Program-made: the position numbers and the translations under genes
Assembly (NCBI GenBank): GCA_951217055.1
Contig: OX578276.1
Coordinates: 133,226,587 to 133,290,586 of the forward strand
Length of the DNA stretch: 64,000 nucleotides
Direction of reading: 5' to 3'
Source: Gerris lacustris
Lineage: Eukaryota; Arthropoda; Insecta; Hemiptera; Gerridae
The notes under the pieces: model-generated
What the model was told of the DNA's origin: nothing
The model's input: the letters and a program-made list of their open reading frames with translations, nothing else
Databases searched by the model: none
In this document: positions 12,313 through 24,004 of the stretch, in pieces
Layout of the letters: every line of letters begins with the position of its first letter
Numbering within the stretch: the stretch's first letter is position 1

Positions 12313-12539
12313 GTTATATTGTGAAAATGACATTATCTCTTACAATTGAACCTGAACCACATAAAAGAGAGAGAGTAGAATATGTAAAAATGTGGATTCA
12401 CCCCGTAGGGGCCCACCAAATGTAAGAAGAATGTGGTCTGAAAAAGCAATGCAATTTTTTGCTTATTATTAGTTATGGACTAGCTTCAAAACCTCTCGAC
12501 AAAACATAAAATTAGAACCACTGTTTAGTGTTCCTTTTT

Positions 12540-13265
12540 AGGGTCCGTAGGCAAAGCCAAGGACCCTTATATTTTCCTGCGTGTGTCTGTCCGTCCGTCC
12601 TCTCGCGTGCTCTCACGGCTACACCTTTCGTCCGATCACTTTGAAATTTGGCATGTATGTGTCTAGTACCTACCCACATATATTAAAAAAAAAATATTTT
12701 TCAAAAAAATTAGGGTAAGAAAACTTAAGAGTTAAAAATTTTAAATTTTTTTCGACATTGTGAGGGGTATCATATGAAAGGGTACGTCGAGCTGATTACA
12801 AAAATATATAATTCTTTGGTTATAACTTTGATAAGGCGAGCGTAGACGAGTTTGAAGCGGGTGTGAAACGTGTCCCCCCCCCCCCCCTCTATCTCGCTTA
12901 TGTGAAGTGCAAAAAATCTGAAAAAATTCCTGAACATTCTTCGACCAAAAGTAAAGATACAACTTTTGGAAATTTCGAAAAGAAATATTATTTTATTTTT
13001 TATTGACAAAATACGCTTTTTTATAATTATGGTCTTTTCGGTGTATTTATATGGTTGTAGTCCGGTTCAGTGGCAAAAAATACTTTATCGGAAGTTTGTT
13101 TATGTGTATTGAGAATATCAGACCCATGGGATTATAGGATAGTTCATAGTAAGCTTTTTAGCATTTTAAAAAACACCATCAATAGGGTACTACTTAAACT
13201 ATACAGTGTGGCCTACGGACCCTCGCTGTGTGCTGACCAGCACACACTTGACCTGTTTATTTATT
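12540..13265 (+). mobile_element. Non-autonomous element with AGGGTCCGTAGGC inverted ends (family I)
   Basis: It starts AGGGTCCGTAGGC at 12540 and carries the inverse GCCTACGGACCCT at 13211-13223. After that comes a hairpin, GTGTGCTG-AC-CAGCACAC (13228-13245), then ACTTGACC. The body has GTCCGTCCGTCC and a TTTGAAATTTGGCATG word. This plan resembles a common arthropod non-autonomous element class that I know from recall. A run of 14 C occurs near 12874. Open frames inside it (12741-13009, 13070-13492) show no protein motif. Confidence 0.65.
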
Positions 13266-14600
13266 TTTTTGACAGTTTCCTTACAAAACTATCTATATAT
13301 TTAAATAATTATACACTTAACTTTATTAAATATACCAATAAATATTTATGTGATAATCTTTATATTACATTAAAACTTAATTACAGCCTAATATTTTTAT
13401 ACGTAATAAAAATATATAATTTAGATAATATATCGCATCTCATGTTTCGATCAAGTTTCCTTTTTAAAGTGAAGCTCTTACGAAAGAATTAATACTTAAT
13501 TTATTACTATTACTACAGCTTAAGTTAGTAAAACATAAAAATTACATTAATTTACTATATAATGAAGCATGTCATTAATCAAACGCTTTCAAAATAATAC
13601 AGTTGGTGACTAATAGGTTTAAATTAAATTCTTTTTTTTGTATTTTGCTACATTTATTACAGTTGAATACAGTTTTATCGTAATTGTAGTATTATTTTTT
13701 TCGTAATTATTAGTATCAAATTGGTCAGGATTACAGGGTATTAGGAATATGACAAATGATTTAACGCACTTATTAAGACATTAAACTCCGCCCACATATG
13801 GCAATATTAAAGAAAAAAAGTTAGTCTGAAATCGAATAAGGTTTTATGAAGGTTTTTTTCATTATGGTTAAAGGTACTCGATCATTATAAATGATTAACA
13901 AGCTACCGATATCATTATACTTAAAGATAATGGTGCGTAATTCAAATAAAAAAAAAAAAAACACGTAACAAACAACGCTAATAAAAAAACAGTAGTGTTA
14001 CTTTTTTTTTGATAAGTTTTCACTGTGGGATTCGTAAAGAATAACGTAGTGGCGCTTTATTTGTTGACCAGACAGGCTAAAGGAGATGAACCACTCTTCA
14101 AAACTTATACTTGATAACCTGATAGTCACTGCGTAGGCGAAGGAAAAACCTTTTAAAACCGAAACATGTATTATTAATTATTCAAATTTCCCCTATAATT
14201 GACTATCAATCAACATATCTGTGACTATGAATGAACCTGTCAGTTTTAAAAAATGCATAACTTTAGGCTAAAACTCACTAATCTAAATTTAATATGCAAA
14301 TCCCTTTTAATACTTTTTTTTCACAACCGACAAATACGAGTCAAGGTAGTCGGAATTCGTAAAGATGCATTTCACTGTGGTCTTATTCATTTTAAAAGAT
14401 TTTAAATTCGATTATAACTATGTTAATGGTAATGCTAGTGTCATCAGTCATCACCAAGTTCATTATTTATTCCCACTGTTAATTATACTTTTGATTTGAA
14501 TCACACCTAATAAATAAATGACTATGTATAGAAGGTGATAAAATAAATGCGATTTGATACTTCCTTCTAATTTTTCTCTTAATAATGCAGCCATCATTAG

Positions 14601-14602
<2 letters not shown>
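13266..14602. other. AT-rich stretch, nothing recognised
   Basis: No gene or repeat match was recognised apart from poly(A)/poly(T) runs. Confidence 0.45.

Positions 14603-14634
<32 letters not shown>
14603..14634. repeat. (AT)n microsatellite
   Basis: Uninterrupted AT dinucleotides. Confidence 0.95.
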
Positions 14635-14636
<2 letters not shown>

Positions 14637-15367
14637 AATATTCTCTATATCTCTCTCTTTGTATATATATGAAATGATAAATGAAAATTCATTTGGCGGT
14701 GTGGAAAGTGTGTTAGCGGATGTAATTAACAATAACAGAAACCAGATCATTGACTATTCAATTGTTTGTTGTTATTAAAATTCACCTATTGAAAAAGGTT
14801 AGTGCACCACTCTATACGCTTCCACCAGAGTCATCTAATGATGATTTTTTATATAGTTATCTGATTTAGTTGATATAAGGGACACCAGATCATTTCTCCA
14901 ATAGGCTATTTCAGTTTAATTTCTGCCCATTAAAAATCCATCTAAATTTTGCGCTAATTAACAATAAATCTAAATTTGTCAGGAGGGATTCACACAATTC
15001 CACAAGACGTGACTCCTAATGTTTTAAACACATTTTAGAAATCATTCACAACTCAATTACATAATACTAATGCGATTTATTTAAAGGATTAACATTCTAA
15101 TATGTGTTATAGTGTTAGTAGTAAATAGTGTCGAAGATCATTATGCATGCACTAATGTCGAATTTTCATACATAAAAAGTATGAATATTAAAAACTAAAT
15201 TGAAATTTAAAATAAAACTAAATGAGATACAGGATGTATAAACTTTAGAAACTAAGTCAATTGGATTAAATGTCCAATAGCTTTTTAATCATAAAGTCGG
15301 TTTTAGAATAGATTATCCAAGAATGTGAACTCTAAACATAAATTTATCATAATAGTCCAGGAGATTG
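14635..15367. other. AT-rich stretch, nothing recognised
   Basis: No supported feature. Confidence 0.45.
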
Positions 15368-15954
15368 CATGCGCGTGCGAAATAGTACATTACGCGTCGA
15401 GTGCGGAAAGTAGCATTTTGCATGCGAGTGTGGAGTTTGCACCCGAGCGACAGCGAGGGTAGTAAAACCACACGAGCAATGCAAAATGCCGTTTTCGCAC
15501 GAGTTGCGTACCGTACTTTATCTACGATTGTTAGATTTAAATAATAAATACAGAAAAAATAAACTATGTAAGTTGGTATCTCTTTCTTGATAAAGATGGC
15601 ATTAATTCTTGATTGTATTTTTTGCCGAATTAATTATTTCTGGAGGAGTATTATTCTCCACATTTTCGTCAGAGTCACTTGATTCACTCATTGTTTTTCA
15701 CTAAAATCTCGATATAAACAGTTACTTTAATAAAAGAACAGCCAATTAGTTTTGTTAAATGTAAACAAATTCGCTAATCGTGCGTAAAGCTTAAGAATTC
15801 CTCTTGCTTTACCTCCCTAGGGTGGTAAAGAAGAGGAATTCTTCAGAACTATGAGACGCGCATGCGCAATGAATACAAGTACGTAAAGTATCACTTTCTA
15901 CGCATCTAAACAGAGATACAATGATTATATTTAGTATCAATCGTAGATAAAAGT
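15368..15954 (-). repeat. Dispersed repeat family C, longest copy
   Basis: Inverted relative to 18058-18487 and about 150 bases longer internally. It contains a roughly 115-bp imperfect GC-rich palindrome (15397-15512), a second 51-bp hairpin with AAGAATTCCTCTT arms around CCCTAGGG (15792-15842), and GCGCATGCGCAA at about 15857, a match to the NRF1-type motif. No coding capacity. Confidence 0.75.
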
Positions 15955-16206
15955 GTCTAACTAACATCAAGCTAGAATTTTGTTTATAAGTAAATCTTTT
16001 GGTGCCTTTTAAGAATATGTGGTCGGCTAAGTTCGTCTGCAGGACATAGCTTGGCAATGGGTATTTGAAAAAAACAAACCGATGGAGAGCGGCCATGTCC
16101 CACTCTTTTTGGTGGACAATATGATTTTCATGATCCTAAGTACAAAGCCGCATGTTCAGTGTACACCCTGCATATGAAGCTGTCACTTTAAGGATCATCA
16201 AGTGTT
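15955..16206. repeat. Repeat family J, rearranged copy
   Basis: It shares GGAGAGCGGCCATGTCCC, TTTTCATGATCCT and ACTAACATCAAGCTAGAATT with 49707-49990, but the last block lies on the other side, so one of the two copies is rearranged. Confidence 0.55.
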
Positions 16207-17184
16207 ACAATTTTGATGATAGTATTATTATTATTATTATTATGGTTTGTCCTAAAAGAGGGGAGATAGACCTCATCTAACCTGCGGTCTACTAGTCGTC
16301 ATTGGTTTAAACGACTTAATATCAACAGGTGTTGGGGTTGATTTATAAAATGGATAAAAAATCAATCTTCGTCGCTACAACAGCCTTCTGTTGTCTTCCA
16401 ACGTACCAAAATCAATGCACAACAGGTGGTAGACCTTAGACCTTAGTACGGAACAAGTAATTGTTCTTGAAACTTTGTTCATTAATAGTGCCTTGTTCTT
16501 TAATTATTTAGGCAATGGACCATGTCCAATTATGTGTGTGGGTTGAATGATTTTTTATATTAAGACGAAAGTGCATACATGTGAAAAATGTTTCATAAAA
16601 CTATTAAAAAAAAAAAAAAAAATAATAATTAAAAAAAAATACACTAAATATACTTTATAAAGGCATAAATATATTATTATTGATATTGATATTGATTTCA
16701 TACACCTATATAATATATTACATATATATCTATATTATTTATAAAAATATATATCAATATTAAGATTATGATGAACACCTTCTTGAATACCTTATATATT
16801 ACAATAACGATTTTTATGTTGATGGATATTGTAGATGTGAGAAGTAAATAATACAATTCAGGACATATTGTTAAGAAACGTTTTGACCCTCTTTAAGGTC
16901 ATCTTCAGTATTTATTTGCTATGACAAACCAAACTGGTTATCAATAATCATTCCCAGTATAACATCTTAATTATGCTTTAGTTTAACCATGATACTTATA
17001 TATTATCTATAGTTCATCTTCATCCGTTAATAACAATAATATAAGACTAGTAAAATTTATTTATTTATAAAGTCATTCATCTTGTGATATTTCAAATTTA
17101 AAAAAAAATAGCTATCTTTATGTGAAAGCGTCAAATAATTTACAAAGTTATTTTTAAAAAACATTTAGTGGAAGTAACAAAACT
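16207..17184. other. AT-rich stretch with (ATT)n and a structured motif
   Basis: An (ATT)n run lies near 16224-16243. A short stem motif sits at 16876-16908, read on the minus strand as CTGAAGATGACC...GGGTCAAAACG. No gene was recognised. Confidence 0.45.
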
Positions 17185-17324
17185 CAAATTCCAACTTAGA
17201 AACATAAAGAACTTAAATCTAAACAAAGATTAAATAATCCAAATTATAATAATAATAACAATGACAACTAATGATTATATTTAACTAACTTCATGATTTA
17301 AACACTATAATCAATAAAAAAAAA

Positions 17325-17884
17325 TAGACTGCCAATTCGTGTGGCACATAGCTTCCTCGCATCCTATCATGTACTATAACAATTATTGTTATATTACTCT
17401 ATTGTTATATTGTTTATTTTGTAAAAACTATTAATAGTTTTAGCGATCTTTAACACTTCAAAGCGGTGTCGCTGTAGGTTTTAATAAAAATTGTATTTGA
17501 AAAAAATGTTTTTCTCATTGAATAGATGAAGTTAGATTTTTTCCCCGACCTAAAATTCCAATTTTAAATTTAAAGTTCACGTTTACGCGAGCGTTTCTCG
17601 TGAACGCTTGGACGGATAACGTTGTCCAACGAACTCGTCCTGGGCATTGGTAAAATGAACATGTCTACTAAATTTCATCAAAATCGGTCCACATTTACTC
17701 AAGTTATCGTCGCACGTTTCATAATTCGCGGACACACAGACTGACAGACAGACACGAGACCAAAAATGTTCCCTGATGTTTGAAACGGATTTCTGTCTTG
17801 GAATTTTTGAAATCGGAGGCATAAAAGTGTTTTTTTCTCAAAAGTGAACACAATGCTTCCGTTATCTTCGGTAAGCTCGGAAGC
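17325..17884 (+). repeat. Family A repeat, full-length copy nested in E/D
   Basis: 560 bases from TAGACTGCCAATTCGTGTGG to GTAAGCTCGGAAGC, between A-runs. It has the AAATTTCATCAAAATCGG word, a CAGACAGACAC tract and the terminal hairpin. The middle differs from the 25359-25935 copy (subfamily). The uninterrupted locus near 36362-36395 serves as the empty site. Confidence 0.8.
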
Positions 17885-18057
17885 AAAAAGTTAAAATTTA
17901 AAAAAGTAAAGATAGGCAATCTAAAAAAAGAATAAAAAGTGATGAGTAAGTGTTATGATGAAAAATAATAATAGCGCTTGGTCAGGTTTGCTAAATCAGG
18001 CAAAAAAAAGGCAACACTGGCTATAAACAGAACAGCTGGTTTAGTTGATATTGTAAA

Positions 18058-18487
18058 ACCTTTTATCTAAGATTGATACGAAATATAAACATTGCATCTC
18101 TGTTTAGATGCGCAGAAAGTGATTCTTTACGTCCTTGTATTCATTGCGCATGCGCGTCTCATAGTTCTGAAGAATTCCTCTTCTTTACCACCCTAGGGCG
18201 GTAAAGAAAAGGAATTCTTCAGCTTTACGCAGAAGAATTCGGCAAAAAATACAACTCAAGAATTAATGCCATCATTATCAAAAGAGAGATACGAACTTAC
18301 ATAGTTTATTTTTTCTGTATTTATTATTTAAATCTAACAATCGTAGATAAAGTACGGTACGCAACTCGTGCGAAAACGGCATTTTGCAATGCCTCTGTGG
18401 TTTTACTACCCTCGCTGTCGCTCGGGTGCAAACTCAACACTCGCATGCAAAATGCTACTTTCCGCACTCGACGCGTAATGTACTATT
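18058..18487 (+). repeat. Family C repeat, shorter copy
   Basis: It matches 15368-15954 inverted. It contains GCGCATGCGCG near 18146, a 50-bp hairpin at 18170-18219 with two mismatched pairs, and the GC-rich imperfect palindrome at 18360-18475. Confidence 0.75.
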
Positions 18488-18695
18488 ACATGTTGATTAA
18501 TATTCCATTATTTTATATTTTATTTACAGATTAAAAACTAACTGTAGGAAAAATATGATGTGCAACTCGAGCTTAAAGTGTCTTTGCTGCACTCAAGAAA
18601 CTTTTCCGCCATCACCTGCGACTCGTGCGTAAATATTTCTCTCGAGCGATGCAAAGTACCACTTTGCGCACTAGTTGCACAAATAGGCAAATAGC

Positions 18696-20221
18696 TATAG
18701 CATATACAATATATTAAAAAGCCTTATTATGAGCATTCACTTATTTACAATGTCTATGATATAATATAGTGATGTTTCAGTGAGATCATTCATCAAAAAT
18801 AACAATATACTTCATAATGTATACATAATAACCAAGAGAATATTATTTTAATCAAGTATAACAATTAAGTTTAACTGTAACTTTAATTTTATACCATAAT
18901 TTAAATAATAATATAAAAAAGATTAATTGGATTACAGTAATGTTGTAACCATTGCAATGTTGTATGTAACCATGTAATGTTGTACTATCTCTCACACCTA
19001 CAATAGTATACACCAACACAAAAGTCGTCAAATAAAATTTATATGTATTTACTATACGATAATATTTTAAGGCACTCCAACGAGTAGGTAGGTCAATCCT
19101 TGGACAACGTTATTATTATTAGACCAACATTGATAATATCAGTCAAAAAAGAAAGAAATATTTTTAAAAAATAAATAAATTCTATGTAATAAAAATAAAC
19201 TATACATTTTTATAGTTATATTATTATAATTAATTCAGAGTTCAACATCAAAAATGTATTTTTAAAGTGGTTAGACGAAAGAAGGCTGGAAACTCAGAAC
19301 CTATAGTTTATTATCAGATAAGAGAATTATTAAAGGGAACGGAACCGATTCTATCCTTAAAAGATTCTGGAATTATTTCAACAAGTTTCAGATATAACTT
19401 GTCATTTATATTGTCCTCTGGAAAACTGGATCAAATACTTCAAGAATTATTTTTAATAAAAAGATTTTTATGACAAAATCAAATATAATAGAGATCAAAA
19501 TACAGGTATAATCCATTGGAAGGCTATTAGTGGTTCTATTGATCGTAACTGGTAACAAACCAAGGTGGTCCTCTTAACCACGTCATTAAATTACCTTAAG
19601 TGACAACATCACGTTCTTTAAATAATAATTAATATAAAACATTCATCTAAAACTGTTATAAGCTATATGACACAATATTTAGATTTATTAATATTTCAAA
19701 ATTGTTACAAAAAAAAAAAAAAATAAATAACGTATAAATAAACATTCTGCCAGTAACCAGGATACATAAAATATAATATCTCTTATAATATAATAATTTT
19801 AAATATAAAGGTTTTTTATTATATAAAGTTGCTCAATTAATTTTATAAATTAGTCGATAAAAGAAATTAAATGATTTTATTAATAATAATAATAATAAAA
19901 CAAAACGTTTTTGTTTTTTTATAAGTCTTCTTATCATATGATCTAGGACATTTTTATTTTAGCTGATATTATTTTAAAATCCATTCATATTTTTTTTCAA
20001 AAAAATCTTAGTTTATTTGAATACAACGATAAATATGACAATTAATTTAAATGAAAAATAAGCTAATATTGACCTAGTTATATTAAATAAAACTTAAAAC
20101 GTAAACTTCGATCACTTTCAAATAAAATTAAAATTTACCTTGATTTTTTTCAGAACCTCTCAGATTACAAAATAAGGGAAACCGAAACAGCTAAATCAGC
20201 CGATAAATCAGCTCCCATAAT
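18696..20221. other. AT-rich stretch, nothing recognised
   Basis: No gene. A short plus-strand frame at 19267-19473 has no motif, begins with a non-ATG codon and is not called. Confidence 0.4.
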
Positions 20222-20545
20222 AAATGGATGGTAGGTATGTTTCAACCTTCTGCGCCCATTTGCTTCTTCACATGCGCACAAACATACATTAATCTACTTC
20301 TATATCTTTAAAAGTGCTTATCTAGTTTAGGAAATTTGTCGAAAGTAGCCCTCAGATAGCCCCAGATTAATTTAAACAGTCTGCGTTCTTTACATTTTGC
20401 TAAATTGATATTTTAATTCATGTATTAATAAATTGAAATTTTAACAATTAAACAAATAAGGCAATAATTGCTTGTAAAAGCATAAAATCAATAAAGTACG
20501 AGATAGGATGCGAGAAAGCTATGTGCCACAACAATTGGCAGACTA
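20222..20545 (-). repeat. Family A repeat, 5' half
   Basis: Minus copy ending GCCACAACAATTGGCAGACTA. It contains CACATGCGCACAAACATACA and CAGATAGCCCCAGATTAATT. The hairpin end is absent. Confidence 0.75.
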
Positions 20546-20737
20546 TTTTTTGCTATAAGCATACCTTGAACTTTCTGACATAAAAGTAAAATTAATAAAT
20601 GTCCTAAAGACGAATTTAAAAATTAAAATAAAATGCAATAAATTTTTGGGATTAATGCCATAAAATTTTCTTTTAGTGTAAAATAACTAAGTAATGATAC
20701 TGATTTTTTGGACGAATTTAAAAAAAAAGGGGGAGGG

Positions 20738-20849
20738 GGAATTAAATCAATTTGACAATAATTGGTTGTAAAAGCATAAAATCATTAAAGTTCACGAAAT
20801 AGGACACGAGGTCAAAAATGAGGCTATGTACCGCACTAATTATAGACTA
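20738..20849 (-). repeat. Family A repeat, diverged head fragment
   Basis: It shares GTTGTAAAAGCATAAAATCA and ends with a degenerate TATAGACTA head. Confidence 0.6.
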
Positions 20850-20961
20850 TTTTTTTACGGTGGAACTAGCAACCTTAATCAAGGTGTCTTGTGTTATTGA
20901 TAAGATCATTAGTAAAGAACATTTCTGACCTCTGGAAAGTGAACCTATAAAGATGTTAATA

Positions 20962-21296
20962 TTTGGACTTTGAATCCAGTATTATAAAGTTTAAATTTCT
21001 TGAGTAAATTTCTTGTGTATTATTGTGTTAAAATTTGAACTTTGAATTCAGTATTATATAACGTTTAAATTTATTGTGAATTATTGTGTTAAAATTTGGA
21101 CTTTAAATTCAGTATTATAACTTTTTTAAATTTCTTGTGTATTATTGTGTTAAAATTTAAATTCAATATTATATAACGTTTAAATTTCTTGTGTTTTATC
21201 GTGTTCAAATTTGGACTTGAATCCGATATTATAACTTCAAATTACTTGTGTATTATTGTGTTAAAATTTGAACATTGAATTCAGTATTATAACTTA
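20962..21296. repeat. Degenerate tandem repeat, about 60-70 bp period, five units
   Basis: The unit contains TTTCTTGTGTATTATTGTG, TTAAAATTTG and a variant of GAATTCAGTATTATA. Units differ by small deletions and substitutions. Confidence 0.8.
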
Positions 21297-21938
21297 GACT
21301 GGCTTAGACAGACTAATAACTTATAAATATTTCTATAACGATAAATATTGATGATGCAAGATAACGGATAATTAATTACTCAGTTGAGTAAAAGTTAAGT
21401 GCTCAAGTTAAGGCTAGACTCGTGTCAATAAAGAAAAAAAGAAAAGACATTTTAATGGCATAGAGATAGAAGAGAGAAATGCAAATGGTCGGGTTGATGG
21501 TCATGGTCATGGACAGGGAGTAAGATAGTGTGTCAGTGACCAGGCTTCTCTGACTTAGTCAAGGACAATACGAGTTGAGCCGCCAGCATAGTTATCTGGA
21601 CCAAATGAAAGTGACAAAATAATCTCGTCTTGTATTACAACCCTCTTCTCTCATGCCAATATAAACTAGGTTATATCAATGTCACTCTAAACAAATGTCT
21701 TACATTTGTTTTTAGTAACTTGTACTTAAACTACTTTGTGTCTGTCTAAACAACAGCTTGGATGCATCTCACTATTTCAACGGATAAAATAAATCTGCAT
21801 TTCTTCTCGTAAATAAACAACGAAAGAAAAACAGTAATAAATTAAATATATAACACAAAGTAAAAAGTCACAATTTTTTTTGACACTACAATTTAGGTAC
21901 TGACAAGTTTACTAGATATTATATAGCAGTCTCTTTAT

Positions 21939-21940
<2 letters not shown>
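21297..21940. other. Unassigned stretch
   Basis: Less AT-rich around 21480-21600, with TCATGGTCATGG repeats. No open frame or family was recognised. Confidence 0.35.

Positions 21941-22031
<91 letters not shown>
21941..22031. repeat. (AT)n microsatellite, about 90 bp
   Basis: Uninterrupted TA repeat. The LINE remnant begins at its right edge. Confidence 0.95.
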
Positions 22032-22035
<4 letters not shown>

Positions 22036-22618
22036 GCGAAGATCATCTCAAATTAAGAATAAAGATGCCTATGATCAGACTGATTACTCAGCTCAGACTA
22101 AGTATCAAATTGATTCGGATGCCCTTTGCACAATTTGTAACAGGCAAACAGAAGAAACAATTATTCACTTCTACTTTTCTTGTCCCATTTATCAGGACCT
22201 AAGGACCCACTACATAGCACAATATACTAGTAAACACACAGAGCTAAGTCTAGCTCTAACAGATCTACTCAATGATCTGACCTACAAGAAAATTAAAAAC
22301 ATATATTGCTATACGAGCGAAGCATTAAAACTCAGATCCTTCATCCTGAACGAGTAACTACAAGAGTAAACTAGTCACTAGTTAAACTACAATCCCAGGG
22401 CTTGTAAGACACCTTTACGCAAAAAATTAAAAGATGAAAGAAGTAAACACTCATATAAATATTATTTTATATAACATAAAAACTTTAAACTTATTTTGTA
22501 ATTTTTATTTTTTAAATCAATGTGTTATGTAATATCTATGTTAGGACTATGAACTCCTATTTGTACAGTTTTGTAAAAAAAACTTAAACAAATACACAAA
22601 TATTCTATTCTATTCTAT
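22031..22618 (+). pseudogene. LINE polymerase C-terminal end, 5'-truncated copy
   Basis: An open frame runs from 22031 to the stop TAA at 22355-22357, about 108 codons without a start. It encodes the C-terminal end of a non-LTR retrotransposon polymerase. A cysteine-histidine cluster, C-x2-C then ETIIHFYFSC, is visible, as in many Jockey, CR1 or I clade elements. The frame is intact to its natural stop. The untranslated region ends in repeated ATTCT units (about 22596-22618), a usual LINE tail type. The 5' edge coincides exactly with an (AT)n array, so the copy was 5'-truncated on insertion or cut by array expansion. The clade is not certain. Confidence 0.7.
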
Positions 22619-22839
22619 ATATATATTTGTTAAAAAATCTAGATACATAGTGAAATTTATTACGATAAATAAATGCTCAGTAAAAGAAAGTAAAGCATGA
22701 CCAAAAAGGTATTTTATCTAAAATATTAAAATTAGTAGCTCTACTTAGTCGAACTATTAGTCAATTTCTAATTAGTTAGTTCAAGAATTATAGCATGATT
22801 ATTATATTAACAGTCTGGATTCACTAAATATCAGACGTG
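22619..22839. other. AT-rich stretch, nothing recognised
   Basis: No supported feature. Confidence 0.4.
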
Positions 22840-23290
22840 GTTGGTTATATTCAAATTTAGTTGTTTTTACCAAGATTTTGTGAAACATTACCGCATTAGT
22901 ATTTCAGGAAACATTGTCGTACATCAAACGAAGTCTTTTATCAAAGATGTGGATGGGTTGCATTCAAATTTAGTTGATTAGCCAAGATTTTGTGAAACAT
23001 TATCGTATTAGTACTTTAGGAAATATTATCATATATCAATAGAAGTCTATCAAAGATGCAGATAGATTGCATTCAAATTTAGTTGTTTTTTCCAAGATTT
23101 TTTTAAATAATATCATATTAGTACTTCAAAAACATTATCTTATATCATACGAAGTCTCCTTTTAAAGATGTAGGTTGGTTACATTCATATTTAGTTGTTT
23201 CTACCAAGATTTTTTTAAAACAATATCATATAAGTACTTCAGGAAACATAATGTTGTATTAGTTCTTCAGAAAACATTATCGTATCAGTA
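22840..23290. repeat. Degenerate tandem repeat, about 120 bp period, 3.5 units
   Basis: Each unit contains a variant of ATTCAAATTTAGTTGTTTTT, CCAAGATTTTGTGAAACATT and ATTAGTACTTCAGGAAACAT, with a variant of ACGAAGTCT and AAAGATG between units. Confidence 0.8.
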
Positions 23291-24004
23291 ATAAAAAAAA
23301 AAATAAAAAAAATTACCAAGAAAATAACAAAGATACATTCTCTTTCAGTTTCATATTCTCTACTATAATTGAATTTAATAATCCTGGACACTAAAATATA
23401 TAAATTGTATTAAAACGAAATAGCATGATATATGCATTATACTCGTAGTTTTCACAGTAATTGATACAAATTTAAAAAATTTAAAAAAACGATATATTTT
23501 TTTTTTTTCAAACTTAACCTTGCTAAAGTAAGTAAACAAGTAATATCTTGTAGACTTTTTCCTCGTAAGCTAGTTAATATAGTGGTACTATTATATACAA
23601 ACCAAACTTCTCCGTTATGAACTTCATAACTAGTACTATTCAGTAACACAGCCTGTTAAATGATCAGATAGCAGAAAGGGTCACTTTAGGTACAAAGTTA
23701 AGATAAGCAAACTGAATTGACAAATTCGACTACAATAATAGATACAAAGGTTTCGTTTTAACCATAAAAATTGTATTTGCATATTCCAACAATAAAATTG
23801 AAAATGTTATTTGTACATCCCAACAATAAAATTGGGAATATTTCGTGCTTCATAAATATTTATATATTAATTGATAATGGTTAGCGATTGTTATTATAAA
23901 AAAAAATAATGTAAAACACGAATTACATCTTGAATGTACTTACATTAAGTTACTGTGGATCATCTACAGTTATCAGGGTTGAATTCTCAAAGCGATAAGA
24001 CATG
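23291..24004. other. AT-rich stretch, nothing recognised
   Basis: One short internal duplication (CCAACAATAAAATTG at about 23786 and 23819). No gene. Confidence 0.4.

Larger units (their letters stand above)
17185..18695 (+). repeat. Composite repeat E/D, copy 1, with nested A and C insertions
   Basis: The flanks match the contiguous sequence at 36238-36657. The left part shares CAAAGATTAAATAATCC and a (TAA)n run. The middle shares GTGATGAGTAAGTG and GCGCTTGGTCAGGTTTGCT. The right part (18558-18695) shares the GC-rich palindromic block GCAACTCGAGCTTAAAGTG...CACTAGTTGCAC. A full family A repeat (17325-17884) and a family C repeat (18058-18487) interrupt this copy. Confidence 0.7.

Noticed and set aside
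13070..13492. 140-codon plus-strand frame
   Set aside because: It starts within repeat I, crosses its inverted end and runs into AT-rich DNA with no domain. I treat it as chance.
16876..16908. Hammerhead ribozyme core at the CTGAAGAT-stem motif
   Set aside because: The hammerhead core needs CTGATGA followed by a stem and GAAA. Here the conserved T is A and the second strand is CAAAA or CGAAA, so cleavage activity cannot be claimed.
17325..17884. Assigning family A to Helitrons
   Set aside because: A terminal hairpin and insertion without a long duplication fit, but no CTRR end and no A/T insertion dinucleotide could be fixed because flanks are homopolymers. Left unclassified.
22840..23290. 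CRISPR array
   Set aside because: The repeats are long, degenerate and contiguous without unique spacers, in a eukaryotic genome. The tandem array at 20962-21296 was rejected for the same reason.
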